A DNA stretch of 16,688 nucleotides from Syntrophobacterales bacterium (GCA_017881765.1 JADGQN010000056.1:1-16688), one strand, 5' to 3'; shown: positions 1 to 7,779, counted from the stretch's first letter. Notes: generated by a model not told the origin, from the sequence alone. Numbers and translations are program-made.

Positions 1-98
1 GCCAGCTTGGAGGCGGAGACCATGCGCATCGTCCTCGTGATGGTCTGTGTGCTTTGTATGCTATTTATCTTTCGTCTAACGTCGCGTAATGTCGCCAT
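1..98 (-). CDS. atpG: ATP synthase F1 gamma subunit, N-terminal fragment
   Basis: The window edge cuts this gene after 32 codons. The visible peptide begins MATLRDVRRKINSIQSTQTI and continues with TRTMRMVSASKL, the conserved N-terminal helix of the F1 gamma subunit that forms the rotating central stalk inside the alpha3beta3 ring. The ATG is at 98-96, 12 bases beyond the atpA stop, with a modest purine-rich GGAAATGGAA stretch just upstream that can act as a ribosome binding site. It is the next gene of the atp operon after atpA; atpD and atpC would be expected beyond the window. Identification rests on the highly conserved start of the protein and the operon position. Confidence 0.93.
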   Translation of the reverse strand, partial: MATLRDVRRKINSIQSTQTITRTMRMVSASKL

Positions 99-110
99 GT
101 TCCATTTCCG

Positions 111-1619
111 TTAAGCGGTAAACTTTTCCTTGAATGCATTGAGGGCCTGCTTAAGGCTGTCTTCCGTTGCGGGCTCGATCTGTTTTTTATCACGCACCGC
201 GTTGAGTATGTCGGAATGCTCTGCGTCCATATACGCAAGCATCTCTTTCTCGTATTTCAGGAGGGCCGACTCCGGGTAGTTATCGATGTACCCGTTCGTG
301 CCCGCATAAAGAAGCACTACCTGCTGCTCAACCGAGTACGGGGCATACAGGTCCTGCTTGAGAAGTTCGGTCAGGCGCGCTCCTCGCGCCAGCAAGGCCT
401 GTGTTGACTTATCCAGGTCACTGCCGAATTTGGCGAATGCAGCCATCTCTCTGTACTGGGCAAGCTCCAGCCTGAGCCTGCCTGCCACCTGCTTCATCGC
501 TTTTATCTGCGCATTACCGCCCACACGTGATACGGACAAACCTACGTTGATGGCGGGCCTGATACCGGAGTAAAAGAGCTCAGGCTCCAGATATATCTGC
601 CCATCGGTGATGGAGATCACGTTCGTGGGAATGTATGCGGATACGTCACCCGCCTGCGTCTCGATAATCGGTAGTGCGGTGAGCGATCCCCCTCCGTGCG
701 CATCGTCCCATTTTGAAGCCCGTTCCAGTAATCTGGAATGGAGGTAGAAGATGTCGCCGGGGAACGCCTCCCGTGCGGGTGGACGGCGGAGCAGTAATGA
801 GAGCTGGCGGTATGCAACGGCGTGCTTGGAAAGGTCGTCGTAGGCAACGAGAGCATGTCTTCCCGTATTCATGAAGTACTCACCCATCGAGGTGCCTGAA
901 AACGGGGCGAGGTACTGCAAGGGTGCAGGGTCGCTGGCTGTCGCGGCGACGATTATCGTATATTCCATGGAGCCGTGCGCGGTCAATACGTCCACCATGC
1001 GGGCAACGGATGACCGCTTCTGGCCGATCGCCACGTAGATACAGTAGACGCCCTTTCCCTTCTGGTTGATGATCGTATCTATAACTATGGCCGTTTTGCC
1101 GGTACCCCTGTCACCAATGATCAGCTCTCTCTGGCCCCGCCCGATAGGGATCATGGCGTCAATGGCTTTGATACCTGTCTGAAGCGGTTCCTTGACCGGC
1201 TGTCTCACAACGACACCCGGTGCCCGCTGCTCACAGTTTCTGAATTCTTTGGTCTCGATGGGACCTTTTCCATCAAGCGGGTTGCCAAGCGCATCGACCA
1301 CTCTGCCGATGAGTGCTTCGCCCACAGGTACCTGGGCAATCCTTCCGGTCCTCTTGACGAGGTCACCCTCTTTTATTTCATAGTCCTGGCCGAAGACGAC
1401 AACACCGACATTATCTTCCTCCAGGTTGAGGACCATACCCTCGATGTTGTGCGGGAACTCCACGAGCTCTCCTGCCATGGCATTCTCAAGCCCGTAAATG
1501 CGCGCGATGCCATCACCCACGGAAATGACGGTGCCGGTCTCCTGGAGATCGATCTGTCTCTCGAAGCCGGATATCTTCTGTTCTATGATCCTGCTTATTT
1601 CGTCTGCTTTAACCGCCAT
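111..1619 (-). CDS. atpA: ATP synthase F1 alpha subunit
   Basis: A 502-residue protein of normal full length for the F1 alpha subunit, which holds the non-catalytic nucleotide sites and contributes the arginine finger to the catalytic sites on beta. It starts MAVKADEISRIIEQKI, has the beta-barrel region (about 25-95), the Walker A loop GDRGTGKT at 169-176, the GQKRSSVARMVD segment near 199-210, and the arginine-finger motif SVSRVGG with Arg365, followed by the helical C-terminal domain. The start is an ATG preceded by a clear AAGGAG site lying over the end of atpH, whose stop is only 4 bases upstream. It forms the membrane-associated F1 motor with the neighbouring subunits and is co-transcribed with them. 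No missing key residue is seen. Confidence 0.98.
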   Translation of the reverse strand: MAVKADEISRIIEQKISGFERQIDLQETGTVISVGDGIARIYGLENAMAGELVEFPHNIEGMVLNLEEDNVGVVVFGQDYEIKEGDLVKRTGRIAQVPVGEALIGRVVDALGNPLDGKGPIETKEFRNCEQRAPGVVVRQPVKEPLQTGIKAIDAMIPIGRGQRELIIGDRGTGKTAIVIDTIINQKGKGVYCIYVAIGQKRSSVARMVDVLTAHGSMEYTIIVAATASDPAPLQYLAPFSGTSMGEYFMNTGRHALVAYDDLSKHAVAYRQLSLLLRRPPAREAFPGDIFYLHSRLLERASKWDDAHGGGSLTALPIIETQAGDVSAYIPTNVISITDGQIYLEPELFYSGIRPAINVGLSVSRVGGNAQIKAMKQVAGRLRLELAQYREMAAFAKFGSDLDKSTQALLARGARLTELLKQDLYAPYSVEQQVVLLYAGTNGYIDNYPESALLKYEKEMLAYMDAEHSDILNAVRDKKQIEPATEDSLKQALNAFKEKFTA

Positions 1620-1623
1620 GATT

Positions 1624-2166
1624 CTACTCCTTCGTGATGCGTTCGTTCAGGATCTCAAGCTGCCGTCTGACAGTCCCATCGATCCTCAAACCCCCGACTA
1701 CAACCTTGACTCCCCCGATCAGCTCTCTGTCCTCGGTCACCGCGAGCTCCACCTTTTTTTGCAGCCTCTGGCTCATGGCCGCCTCAATACGGGCCTTGGC
1801 ATCGCTAGAAAGAGGATAAGCCGTATAAAGAGCACCTTTGACCCGCCCCTCTTTTTCGTCAACCAATGCCGCGTATTCCTCCTTGACGAGTGGCAGATAG
1901 GTGATCCTGTTCTTCTCGAGGAGCATCTGGATCGTGCCCGCAACGGTGGGGCTTACACCGACGAGGCGCACCACCTCTGAAAGCAGATCACTTCGTTTCG
2001 CCATTTCGATCAGAGGGAGCATGAGGGTGGTTTTCAGCCTGGGCTCTGCTTCAACAAACTGAAGGAGCGCACCCAGTTCGTCCAGATACTTCTTGTAATT
2101 CCCATCTTTTTCTCCGGCCCCGAACAGGGCCTTTGCATACCGTTTTGCAATCGAGTGGCTTATCAA
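1624..2166 (-). CDS. atpH: ATP synthase F1 delta subunit (OSCP)
   Basis: A 180-residue protein matching the usual length of the delta/OSCP subunit, which sits on top of F1 and clamps alpha3beta3 to the peripheral stalk. It begins ISHSIAKRYAKALFGAGE, the typical N-terminal helix with the RYAKAL motif, and ends with the conserved region ELIGGVKVVVGGLRIDGTVRRQLEIL, in which the glycine-rich GGxxVxxG stretch is diagnostic. The ATG overlaps the stop of atpF by four bases (ATGA), indicating translational coupling, and the stop lies 4 bases before atpA. Gene order b-delta-alpha is canonical. Nothing unusual is seen. Confidence 0.96.
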   Translation of the reverse strand: MISHSIAKRYAKALFGAGEKDGNYKKYLDELGALLQFVEAEPRLKTTLMLPLIEMAKRSDLLSEVVRLVGVSPTVAGTIQMLLEKNRITYLPLVKEEYAALVDEKEGRVKGALYTAYPLSSDAKARIEAAMSQRLQKKVELAVTEDRELIGGVKVVVGGLRIDGTVRRQLEILNERITKE

Positions 2167-2651
2167 TTCTGCCCCCGCAGTTTTTCAATAAACTCGTCAA
2201 CCATCTTGTTGTGGTCCTCTTCTTTGAAGATCTGTTTGACGGCTGCTTCAGCCGTCTGCAGAGTCCGACGGGCTATCTGGGCCTGCACTGCACTCATTGC
2301 GTCCTTCATCTCCTGATCATAGGCGAGTTGCGCTTGCTGCCGGATGCGCTCGGCCAAAGCAAGAGCCTCAGCCACTATTTTCGATTTTTCCTGTTCAGCC
2401 TCCGCGATGGCTGTTCTGCGGAACGTCTCCATCTCTTGATCGAGATCGGCAAGCTTGGCCTCGTAAGTGCTCCTAAGACTTTCAGCCTCTTTAAACAAAC
2501 GGTCAGCTTCGTCCACCTTCTCTTTGACCGTGTTGGCCCGGTTTCGTAAAAAATCCTTGAACGGTTTTGCCGCGAATTTCAGCAGAATCCCCAACATGAC
2601 AGCGAAGTTGAAGAGCTTTACGAGGAACGACCAGGGTTCCGGCAGTGTCAT
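2163..2651 (-). CDS. atpF: ATP synthase F0 subunit b
   Basis: A 162-residue protein with one N-terminal membrane span (about residues 8-26, SFLVKLFNFAVMLGILLKFA) followed by a long charged, alanine- and glutamate-rich amphipathic helix. This is the layout of subunit b of the peripheral stalk, which prevents F1 from rotating with gamma. The FAAKPFKDFLRNRA sequence just after the membrane helix is typical of b. The C-terminal part (VKQIFKEEDHNKMVDEFIEKL) would contact delta, encoded by the next gene. The start codon overlaps the last base of the preceding b-like gene (TGATG), and the stop overlaps the atpH start. Having two different b-type genes points to a b/b' heterodimeric stalk. Confidence 0.93.
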   Translation of the reverse strand: MTLPEPWSFLVKLFNFAVMLGILLKFAAKPFKDFLRNRANTVKEKVDEADRLFKEAESLRSTYEAKLADLDQEMETFRRTAIAEAEQEKSKIVAEALALAERIRQQAQLAYDQEMKDAMSAVQAQIARRTLQTAEAAVKQIFKEEDHNKMVDEFIEKLRGQN

Positions 2652-3076
2652 CAGCCATGCCTCCTGAGTATTCGTGCCACCACCTCTTGCGATAGCCGGT
2701 CAGCCTCACCTGATAATCGTTGAAGAGCAGCATCGCTTTCAGCTTTGACCCGTTCCTTCATCTTATCCAACTCGGAGGTAAGTTCTCGTCTCGCCTCTTC
2801 AATTACTTTCATCGATGCAGCCTGAGCCTCTTTCACCGTGGCTTCCCGCTGATCCAGAATCGGCCGCCTGCGTTCTCTGGCCCCGTCCTCGTAACTCTTT
2901 TCGATCTCAGTTGCCTGCCTGTTCTCCTCCTGCACCTTCTCGGAGAGCGACTGCATGTATGCCCGCCGCCTGTTCAACGCCTTGAGCACAGGCTTAAAGA
3001 GAAAGAAGTTCAGCAGGATGAGGAGGATGAGGAGGTTAGCGAACTGGACAAGAATAGTGTAGTTAAAGTCTAGCAA
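2651..3076 (-). CDS. atpF': ATP synthase F0 subunit b' (second b-type subunit)
   Basis: A 141-residue b-type stator protein: a hydrophobic span at about residues 8-28 (ILVQFANLLILLILLNFFLF) followed by KPVLKALNRRR and a continuous charged coiled-coil region. The start (M)LDFNYTILVQ is the typical b' beginning. The only possible in-frame start is TTG at 3076, because an in-frame TGA lies two codons upstream; a GAGGG stretch about 8-12 bases before it can serve as the ribosome binding site. It is first in the operon, followed by atpF with a one-base stop/start overlap. Paired b' and b genes are known from photosynthetic bacteria, alphaproteobacteria and many Deltaproteobacteria. Subunits a and c are not in the window. 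Confidence 0.92.
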   Translation of the reverse strand: MLDFNYTILVQFANLLILLILLNFFLFKPVLKALNRRRAYMQSLSEKVQEENRQATEIEKSYEDGARERRRPILDQREATVKEAQAASMKVIEEARRELTSELDKMKERVKAESDAALQRLSGEADRLSQEVVARILRRHG

Positions 3077-3204
3077 GTCTCATACCCTCTGCGCGAAAGA
3101 ATGGCTCAACCGTGACACCCTCACATCTGAGCCGCCACTGGAGCCTGTTACGTTAGGACCTTGAATCTACTATAAAACGGCCGCGCCGCGCAAGGTTTTT
3201 TTAG

Positions 3205-3222
3205 CGCGTTTGCGGAAACGCG
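3205..3222. other. Hairpin between parB and the atp operon
   Basis: A perfect 7-bp stem (CGCGTTT / AAACGCG) with a 4-base loop lies in the 158-base gap between the parB stop and the atpF' start. On the minus strand it follows parB by 12 bases but is followed by A residues instead of a U-tract, so it is not a textbook intrinsic terminator for parB. A run of seven T on the plus strand precedes it. It may shape the parB mRNA end or be incidental. The atp promoter is expected in this same gap, but I see no strong hexamer pair. Confidence 0.4.
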
Positions 3223-3234
3223 TGATTTTCCGCC

Positions 3235-4047
3235 TTAGCTCGTGCCGCACAGGATCTCCACCAGCCGCTCGAGGTCATCGTTCGAGTAGAACTCGATGAC
3301 CAGCTTTCCTTTGTTTCTCCTGTAAGTAACCAGCACCTTCGTTTTCAGAGCATCGCGTAATGTTTCCTCGATATCACTGTAGGGGGTGCTGCGGCCTGTT
3401 CCAGCCTTGCGCGCCTGTTCAACCTCACGTACGGAAGCGCCTTCATTCAGGATCTTCTTGACGAACCTTTTTTGTTCCGCCTCATTCTTGAGGGTGATAA
3501 GAACCCTGCCGTGTCCGGAGGTGAGCTTGCCGTCCGATATCAGCTTCTTGACCCATTCCGGCAGCTTGAGCAGGCGAATGATGTTCGAGACAGAGCTTCT
3601 TTCGATGCCGATCTTCTTTGCCAGGGCCTCGTGGGTGTACCCAAACTCATCAACAAAGCGCGTGTAGACGGTTGCCAGCTCAATGGGGGAGAGGTCCTCC
3701 CTCTGGATGTTTTCGATCAGGGCTATTTCCAAAGATTCCCTGTCATCGACGTCTTTAATGATGGCCGGTACCTCTGAGAGCCCGGCGATGCGGGACGCCC
3801 TGAATCTCCGCTCTCCAGCGATAATTTCGTAACCATTCTCTTTCTTTCGAAGGAGGATCGGCTGGAGCAACCCTTTTTCTTTTATGGAATTTGCGAGATC
3901 TTCCAGACCCTCTTCTCTAACCGTGAAGCGCGGCTGCCGCGGATTAGCCTTGATCTGAGCGATTGGAACGAGGGTGGTCACCCCCTTCTCTTCGATGTCC
4001 TTTAGTATGGCCGAGAGGCCCCTGCCAAGAGGATCTTTCTTGCGCAT
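3235..4047 (-). CDS. parB: Chromosome partitioning protein ParB (CTP-dependent clamp)
   Basis: A 270-residue ParB/Spo0J family protein. The start RKKDPLGRGLSAIL is the typical ParA-interacting N-terminus. The CTP-binding fold follows, with NPRQPR at 35-40, the GERRFRA motif at 78-84 and ENIQREDLSP around 112-120. A helix-turn-helix for parS recognition lies near 137-160 (THEALAKKIGIERSSVSNII), and a C-terminal dimerisation segment ends the protein (VLVTYRRNKGKLVIEFYSNDDLERLVEIL). Members of this family load at parS near the origin, slide as CTP-bound clamps and stimulate ParA ATPase. The ATG abuts the parA stop with no gap. No perfect parS palindrome was found by eye in the window. Confidence 0.97.
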   Translation of the reverse strand: MRKKDPLGRGLSAILKDIEEKGVTTLVPIAQIKANPRQPRFTVREEGLEDLANSIKEKGLLQPILLRKKENGYEIIAGERRFRASRIAGLSEVPAIIKDVDDRESLEIALIENIQREDLSPIELATVYTRFVDEFGYTHEALAKKIGIERSSVSNIIRLLKLPEWVKKLISDGKLTSGHGRVLITLKNEAEQKRFVKKILNEGASVREVEQARKAGTGRSTPYSDIEETLRDALKTKVLVTYRRNKGKLVIEFYSNDDLERLVEILCGTS

Positions 4048-4812
4048 CTAGTTTCTACTTGATGAGATTTCGGCTGCCAGCTCTAAATAGCTTTCCGCGC
4101 CTTTGGAGTTTATATCATAGAGCACCACCGGTTTTCCATAGCTGGGTGCCTCGCTCAATTTCACGTTCCTGGGGATTACGGTGTTGAACACCTTGTTGCC
4201 CAAATGGCGTCTTGCTTCCTCCATCACCCTGAAGGAGAGGTTGTTCCGTTTGTCAAACATGGTCAGGAGAACACCGAGGATCTCCAGCCTCGGGTTTACG
4301 CGCTTCTTTATGATAGTGATCGTCTTGAGGAGAAGCACAAGGCCTTCGAGCGCATAATACTCGCACTGTAATGGTATGAGTACGTAGTCGGCTGCAGCCA
4401 ACGCATTGACGGTGAGCAGTCCGAGGGAAGGCGGGCAATCAATAATGATGTGCGACTGTTGTTCCTTCAATTCGGCCAGGGCATTCCTCAACACCATCTC
4501 TCGATCTTGATCGTCGAGAAGCTCGACTTCCACGCCGATGAGGTCCGGATGCGACGGTACAAGCGAAAGGTTCGGGACCTGCGTCTCAAGAATAATCTCC
4601 TTCATGCTTTTCTTTCCAATGAGCACATCATAAATGCTTGAAGAAACTTTGTTGTATGAGACGCCGACGCCACTGGTTGCATTGCACTGCGGGTCCATAT
4701 CGACCAGTAAGGTCTTTTTTTCTGCTATGGCTATGGAGGCTGAGAGATTGACCGCGGTCGTAGTTTTTCCGACGCCCCCCTTCTGATTCGCAACAGCGAT
4801 GATCGTCCCCAT
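4048..4812 (-). CDS. parA: Chromosome partitioning ATPase ParA (Soj)
   Basis: A 254-residue ParA/MinD-type ATPase. The deviant Walker A motif KGGVGKTTT is at 11-19 with the signature lysine at 11, Walker A' is LLVDMDPQCNATSG near 35-48, and Walker B is IIIDCPPSLGLLTVNA near 127-142. ATP-bound dimers bind DNA nonspecifically on the nucleoid, and ParB-stimulated hydrolysis drives segregation of the origin region. It is of the short chromosomal type, without the extra N-terminal helix-turn-helix found in many plasmid ParAs. It lies 31 bases downstream of rsmG and directly abuts parB, the classic rsmG-parA-parB order usually found near the replication origin. Confidence 0.97.
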   Translation of the reverse strand: MGTIIAVANQKGGVGKTTTAVNLSASIAIAEKKTLLVDMDPQCNATSGVGVSYNKVSSSIYDVLIGKKSMKEIILETQVPNLSLVPSHPDLIGVEVELLDDQDREMVLRNALAELKEQQSHIIIDCPPSLGLLTVNALAAADYVLIPLQCEYYALEGLVLLLKTITIIKKRVNPRLEILGVLLTMFDKRNNLSFRVMEEARRHLGNKVFNTVIPRNVKLSEAPSYGKPVVLYDINSKGAESYLELAAEISSSRN

Positions 4813-4843
4813 CGACCAGATAGATTAGCACAAAAGGCAATAA

Positions 4844-5470
4844 CTATGAAACCTTTTTATAGACGAAGAGTTGGTACTCTTTCGGATTGTTGGGCAGGCG
4901 ATACTCCATTTTGCGTTCCAGGGTGAAGCCGGGGTATTGGCCTTCCTTTTCCGAGCGCCCTTTAAGGAGATATGCGGTGCCCTCCCCTTTGAGGTGTCTT
5001 GCGCCTTTCTGCAGTATGAGCCTCGTAGGCCCAAACCCTTTAGCGAGCAGCGCATCGACATGGAGCGGCTCCAGGCTTTCTATCCTTCCATGAATGAGGC
5101 GCACGTTTTCCAGGCCGAGATTCCTTCTGATATGTCGCTGGAACTGGATCTTCTTCAGGGTGCTGTCCACCGAGACCACCTCCATTGTTTCATCGAGTAT
5201 CGCAAGGGGGATTGCCAGGACGCCGCTTCCCGAGCCCATATCGAGCACCGAAGAGCTGCCCTTGACCAGACTGTAGAGAAAAAACGCGTCGTAAAGAAGT
5301 TCGTGGACAATCCACTCGACAGGCCGGATGCCTGTGAGATTGACACGCCGGTTCCAGCGCTCCAGTTCATGGATGAACAAGGAGAGCTTCTCCACCACGG
5401 CGAGTGTGTACGAGATACCGAAATAGTCGAGCCCCTCCGTGATCAAGCTTTCCGCTGAAGAAGCTTCCAA
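4844..5470 (-). CDS. rsmG: 16S rRNA (guanine-N7)-methyltransferase RsmG (GidB)
   Basis: A 208-residue class I SAM-dependent methyltransferase of the RsmG family, which methylates N7 of G527 (E. coli numbering) in the 530 loop of 16S rRNA. Visible family features are WNRRVNLTGIR near 39-49, the SAM-binding loop VLDMGSGSGVLAIPLA around 75-90, VVSVDSTLKKIQFQ after it, and a late KGR motif (YLLKGRSEKEG). The usual glycine-rich loop reads GSGSGVLAIPLA, slightly different from the common GSGAGFPGIPLA. The first in-frame start is TTG at 5470, with an in-frame TGA directly before it; a second TTG lies eight codons in, so the exact N-terminus is uncertain. Its usual partner mnmG is not adjacent; a divergent BamD gene is there instead. 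Confidence 0.92.
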   Translation of the reverse strand: MEASSAESLITEGLDYFGISYTLAVVEKLSLFIHELERWNRRVNLTGIRPVEWIVHELLYDAFFLYSLVKGSSSVLDMGSGSGVLAIPLAILDETMEVVSVDSTLKKIQFQRHIRRNLGLENVRLIHGRIESLEPLHVDALLAKGFGPTRLILQKGARHLKGEGTAYLLKGRSEKEGQYPGFTLERKMEYRLPNNPKEYQLFVYKKVS

Positions 5471-5540
5471 TCAGTCACCCAATCAATCAATAAGCCGTCT
5501 TGGCGGCCTACTGCTCACGGCTCACGATTTTCTATGTACA

Positions 5541-5570
5541 TTAGCATAAATTTCGCTCTTCTGTTATACT
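5541..5570 (+). promoter_or_regulatory. Candidate sigma70 promoter for the BamD-LptA gene
   Basis: A -35-like TTAGCA (5541-5546) and a good -10 TATACT (5565-5570) are separated by 18 bases. The -10 ends only six bases before the ATG at 5577, so the predicted transcription start would fall on or next to the initiation codon. The AGAGG between them is too close to the ATG for a normal ribosome binding site. The gap to divergent rsmG also contains a small tandem GCTCACG repeat near 5513-5526. Confidence 0.45.
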
Positions 5571-5576
5571 AGAGGC

Positions 5577-7028
5577 ATGCGGAAGACGATCCTGCTTCTG
5601 GCTCTTGTACCCCTCCTTATCCTCTCTTGCTCAGGGAAGAGTACCACGAAGAAAGTCGATAACCCCGGGGTAATTTACGTCGAAGGCGTAGAGCTGATGA
5701 AGAAAAAAAAGTGGGATCAGGCCATAGCCAAGTTTAGCCAGGTGAGAGAGAATTATCCGTTCGACCCGATGGCTGATGTCGCGACGGTCAAGCTTGGAGA
5801 TGTATATTTCGAGCGGAAAGAGTACCTGATGGCCTCAAGCGTATACACCGATTTTCTCAATTCCCATCCCGATGACGAGAATGCTCCCTACGTGCTCTGG
5901 CGGCTCGGGGAATCTTTAGAGAAACTCTCTCTGACCATAGACAGAGACCAAACATACACACTCAAAGCAATTGAGCGTCTTACCTACCTGCAAAACCGGT
6001 ATCCAACGACTCAATATGCGCTGGATGCCACCGCGCCTTTGCAGAGAATGAGCCAAAAGCTGGCAGATCGCGAGCTGTACGTGGGCGATTTCTATTACAA
6101 AACGGGTAATTATAATGCGGCAACCATCCGGCTGGAATACTTTTTGAACAAATACCCAGGGGCTAAGGGAACGGACAACGCCCTCTTCATTCTTTCGGCG
6201 GCCTACAGACAACTGGCGGATATTCAGAAGTCCCAATACTACATGGAGAAGTTGGCCAGGGATTACCCCAACAGCCCGGTTCTCAAGGCCAAGGCTAAGG
6301 GAGGGAGCGTATCCAAAGTCGTAGGAGCAAGCCAGGCGCTTGCTCCGCAACAGACTCCGGCGCGATCCGTCGTGTCACTCGGCTCCTCCGCGCCTCAAAA
6401 AGAAGCGCCTTTGTCCTCCCCTTCCGGCGAAAAAGGGGATAAGGGGTTGAACATCCGTTTGACAGAGGAGGAGAAAAAACCCCGGCAGATCCAACTACGA
6501 CCGCTTGTCGCACAGACAAGTCCGGCGGAGGCCGAGAAGCAGTTGGCAGGTGAAACCCAGCAAGGGGCAAAGAGTGAAAAAGAGAAGGAACAGACAGGCA
6601 AGCCTGATGGAAAGACCAGTGCCTTCGGCTTCACCTCCAAAAAGCCGGTCGATATTGTCTCTGACACGATGGAAGGACTGGAGAAGGGAAAGATCATCAT
6701 CTTCAAGGGAAACGTGGTTACCAAGCAGGATGACCTGCGGATCTTTTCAGATGGTCTGACCGCTCACATGAACGAGGAGAACAACGAGGTGGAGCGGGCT
6801 GAAGCGGAGGGCAACGTCAAGATTGTCAAAGCAGAGCGGACTGCAACCTGCGAGCGGGCCATCTTCGAGAATGCTAAGGGCGAGATAACCTTGACGGGCA
6901 ACGTGGTCGTCTATTCAGGCTCCGATAGACTTGCAGGGGATACAATTATCTATTATATCAACGAAGACCGCGTGACCGTAGCGGGCGAAAAGGATAAGAG
7001 AGCCCGCGTCACCGTTCAGCCGAAGTAG
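5577..7028 (+). CDS. BamD-LptA fusion lipoprotein
   Basis: One uninterrupted 483-residue frame joins two outer-membrane biogenesis proteins. Residues 1-17 are a lipoprotein signal peptide with a lipobox ending ILSC, Cys18 being the acylation site. Residues about 29-241 are TPR-like and match BamD/YfiO over its full length (AIAKFSQVRENYPFDPMADV; RYPTTQYALDATAPLQRMSQ). Residues 242-355 form a Pro/Gln/Lys/Glu-rich linker without a hydrophobic segment. Residues 356-483 are an LptA/OstA beta-jellyroll domain (PVDIVSDTMEGLEKGKIIIF, then KGNVVTKQDD, and late LTGNVVVYSGSDRLAGDTII). BamD is an essential lipoprotein of the BAM complex; LptA forms the periplasmic bridge for LPS. Because no second signal peptide precedes the LptA part, it can reach the periplasm only through BamD's export. 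It converges on the PaaI-type gene, the two ends overlapping by 20 bases. No internal start with a signal sequence or frameshift is seen. Confidence 0.93.
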   Translation: MRKTILLLALVPLLILSCSGKSTTKKVDNPGVIYVEGVELMKKKKWDQAIAKFSQVRENYPFDPMADVATVKLGDVYFERKEYLMASSVYTDFLNSHPDDENAPYVLWRLGESLEKLSLTIDRDQTYTLKAIERLTYLQNRYPTTQYALDATAPLQRMSQKLADRELYVGDFYYKTGNYNAATIRLEYFLNKYPGAKGTDNALFILSAAYRQLADIQKSQYYMEKLARDYPNSPVLKAKAKGGSVSKVVGASQALAPQQTPARSVVSLGSSAPQKEAPLSSPSGEKGDKGLNIRLTEEEKKPRQIQLRPLVAQTSPAEAEKQLAGETQQGAKSEKEKEQTGKPDGKTSAFGFTSKKPVDIVSDTMEGLEKGKIIIFKGNVVTKQDDLRIFSDGLTAHMNEENNEVERAEAEGNVKIVKAERTATCERAIFENAKGEITLTGNVVVYSGSDRLAGDTIIYYINEDRVTVAGEKDKRARVTVQPK

Positions 7029-7446
7029 CCTTCAGAAACTGAATTTCATCATCCTTTCTGTACACGAGCGCCTGGCAGGTCGCTACCAGACCTTCGCTGT
7101 CCTCCACGGTGATCTGGTAAGTTGCCGTCCTTCTGCCCCTGCTGACCTCCTTTGATTCTGCCCTCAAGAGGCTGTTTTTGACAGCGGGCTTGATATACGT
7201 CATGTTCATGTTGAGGGCCAGGGCCACGGTGCCATGGCTGTTTGACGAAATCTCGAAGGCCTCGTCGATAAGCGAGAAGACAGCCCCGCCATGGGCTATG
7301 CCATGGATGTTATCCAGTGCGTCCGTGTAGGGCATCTCGCACAAGGCGTAGCCCTCACGCACGTCCACAAGCTTTATGTTGAGCAGCTTTGAGAAGGGTT
7401 CTTCCGCAACCTTTCTGAAAAAGGCTTCGCGTTTCCGGCCCTCCAT
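7009..7446 (-). CDS. PaaI-family hotdog-fold thioesterase
   Basis: A 145-residue single hotdog-domain protein of the PaaI/YbgC-like acyl-CoA thioesterase superfamily. The core motif is seen as DNIHGIAHGGAVFSLIDEA (residues 45-63): His52-Gly53-Gly54 followed by the helix with Asp61/Glu62, which activates water in PaaI enzymes. The second half has the expected MNMTYIKPAVKNSLLRAESK strand pair. Such enzymes hydrolyse phenylacetyl-CoA or similar acyl-CoAs, but the substrate cannot be read from the sequence. It lies 3 bases downstream of the thioredoxin gene and is probably co-transcribed. Its last 20 bases overlap the end of the convergent BamD-LptA gene. Confidence 0.9.
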   Translation of the reverse strand: MEGRKREAFFRKVAEEPFSKLLNIKLVDVREGYALCEMPYTDALDNIHGIAHGGAVFSLIDEAFEISSNSHGTVALALNMNMTYIKPAVKNSLLRAESKEVSRGRRTATYQITVEDSEGLVATCQALVYRKDDEIQFLKATSAER

Positions 7447-7449
7447 GCG

Positions 7450-7779
7450 TCAGCCGAGCACCTTCTTGAGAGAATTCTCCACGGTGCCCTTGGGAACAGC
7501 CCCGACGATCCGATCGACCACTTCGCCGTTCTGGAAGAGCAGCAGCGTTGGAATTCCTCTTATGCCGAACTTGGCCGGCGTCATCGGATTTGCATCCACG
7601 TTGAGCTTCATCACTTTCACCTTGCCCGCATACTCCTCTGCCAAACTCTCCACGATGGGCCCCATCATCTGACATGGTCCGCACCAGGTGGCCCAGAAAT
7701 CGACAAGGACAGGCACCGTAGATTCAGTCACTTCCTTCGCGAAATCCGCGTCGTTCAGCGCTAAAGCCTTCTCACCCAT
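7450..7779 (-). CDS. trxA: Thioredoxin
   Basis: A 109-residue classical thioredoxin. The redox centre WCGPC is at 32-36 in the context VDFWATWCGPCQMMGPI, followed by LNVDANPMTPAKFGIRGIPT with the cis-proline near 75 and LLLFQNGEVVDRIVGAVPKG. It is a cytoplasmic disulfide reductase normally recharged by thioredoxin reductase, which is not encoded here. The ATG is preceded by a strong AGGAGG site. It lies between the small zinc-ribbon gene (stop at 7899) and the thioesterase gene on the same strand; the 119-base gap upstream contains a short inverted repeat. Confidence 0.97.
   Translation of the reverse strand: MGEKALALNDADFAKEVTESTVPVLVDFWATWCGPCQMMGPIVESLAEEYAGKVKVMKLNVDANPMTPAKFGIRGIPTLLLFQNGEVVDRIVGAVPKGTVENSLKKVLG

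Noticed and set aside
2720..3073. 117-codon open frame on the plus strand
   Set aside because: Antisense to atpF', whose membrane helix and coiled coil are convincing.
3077..5576. parS site for ParB
   Set aside because: I looked for the GTTTCACGTGAAAC palindrome in and around parAB and found none, even allowing small mismatches by eye; sites may lie elsewhere.
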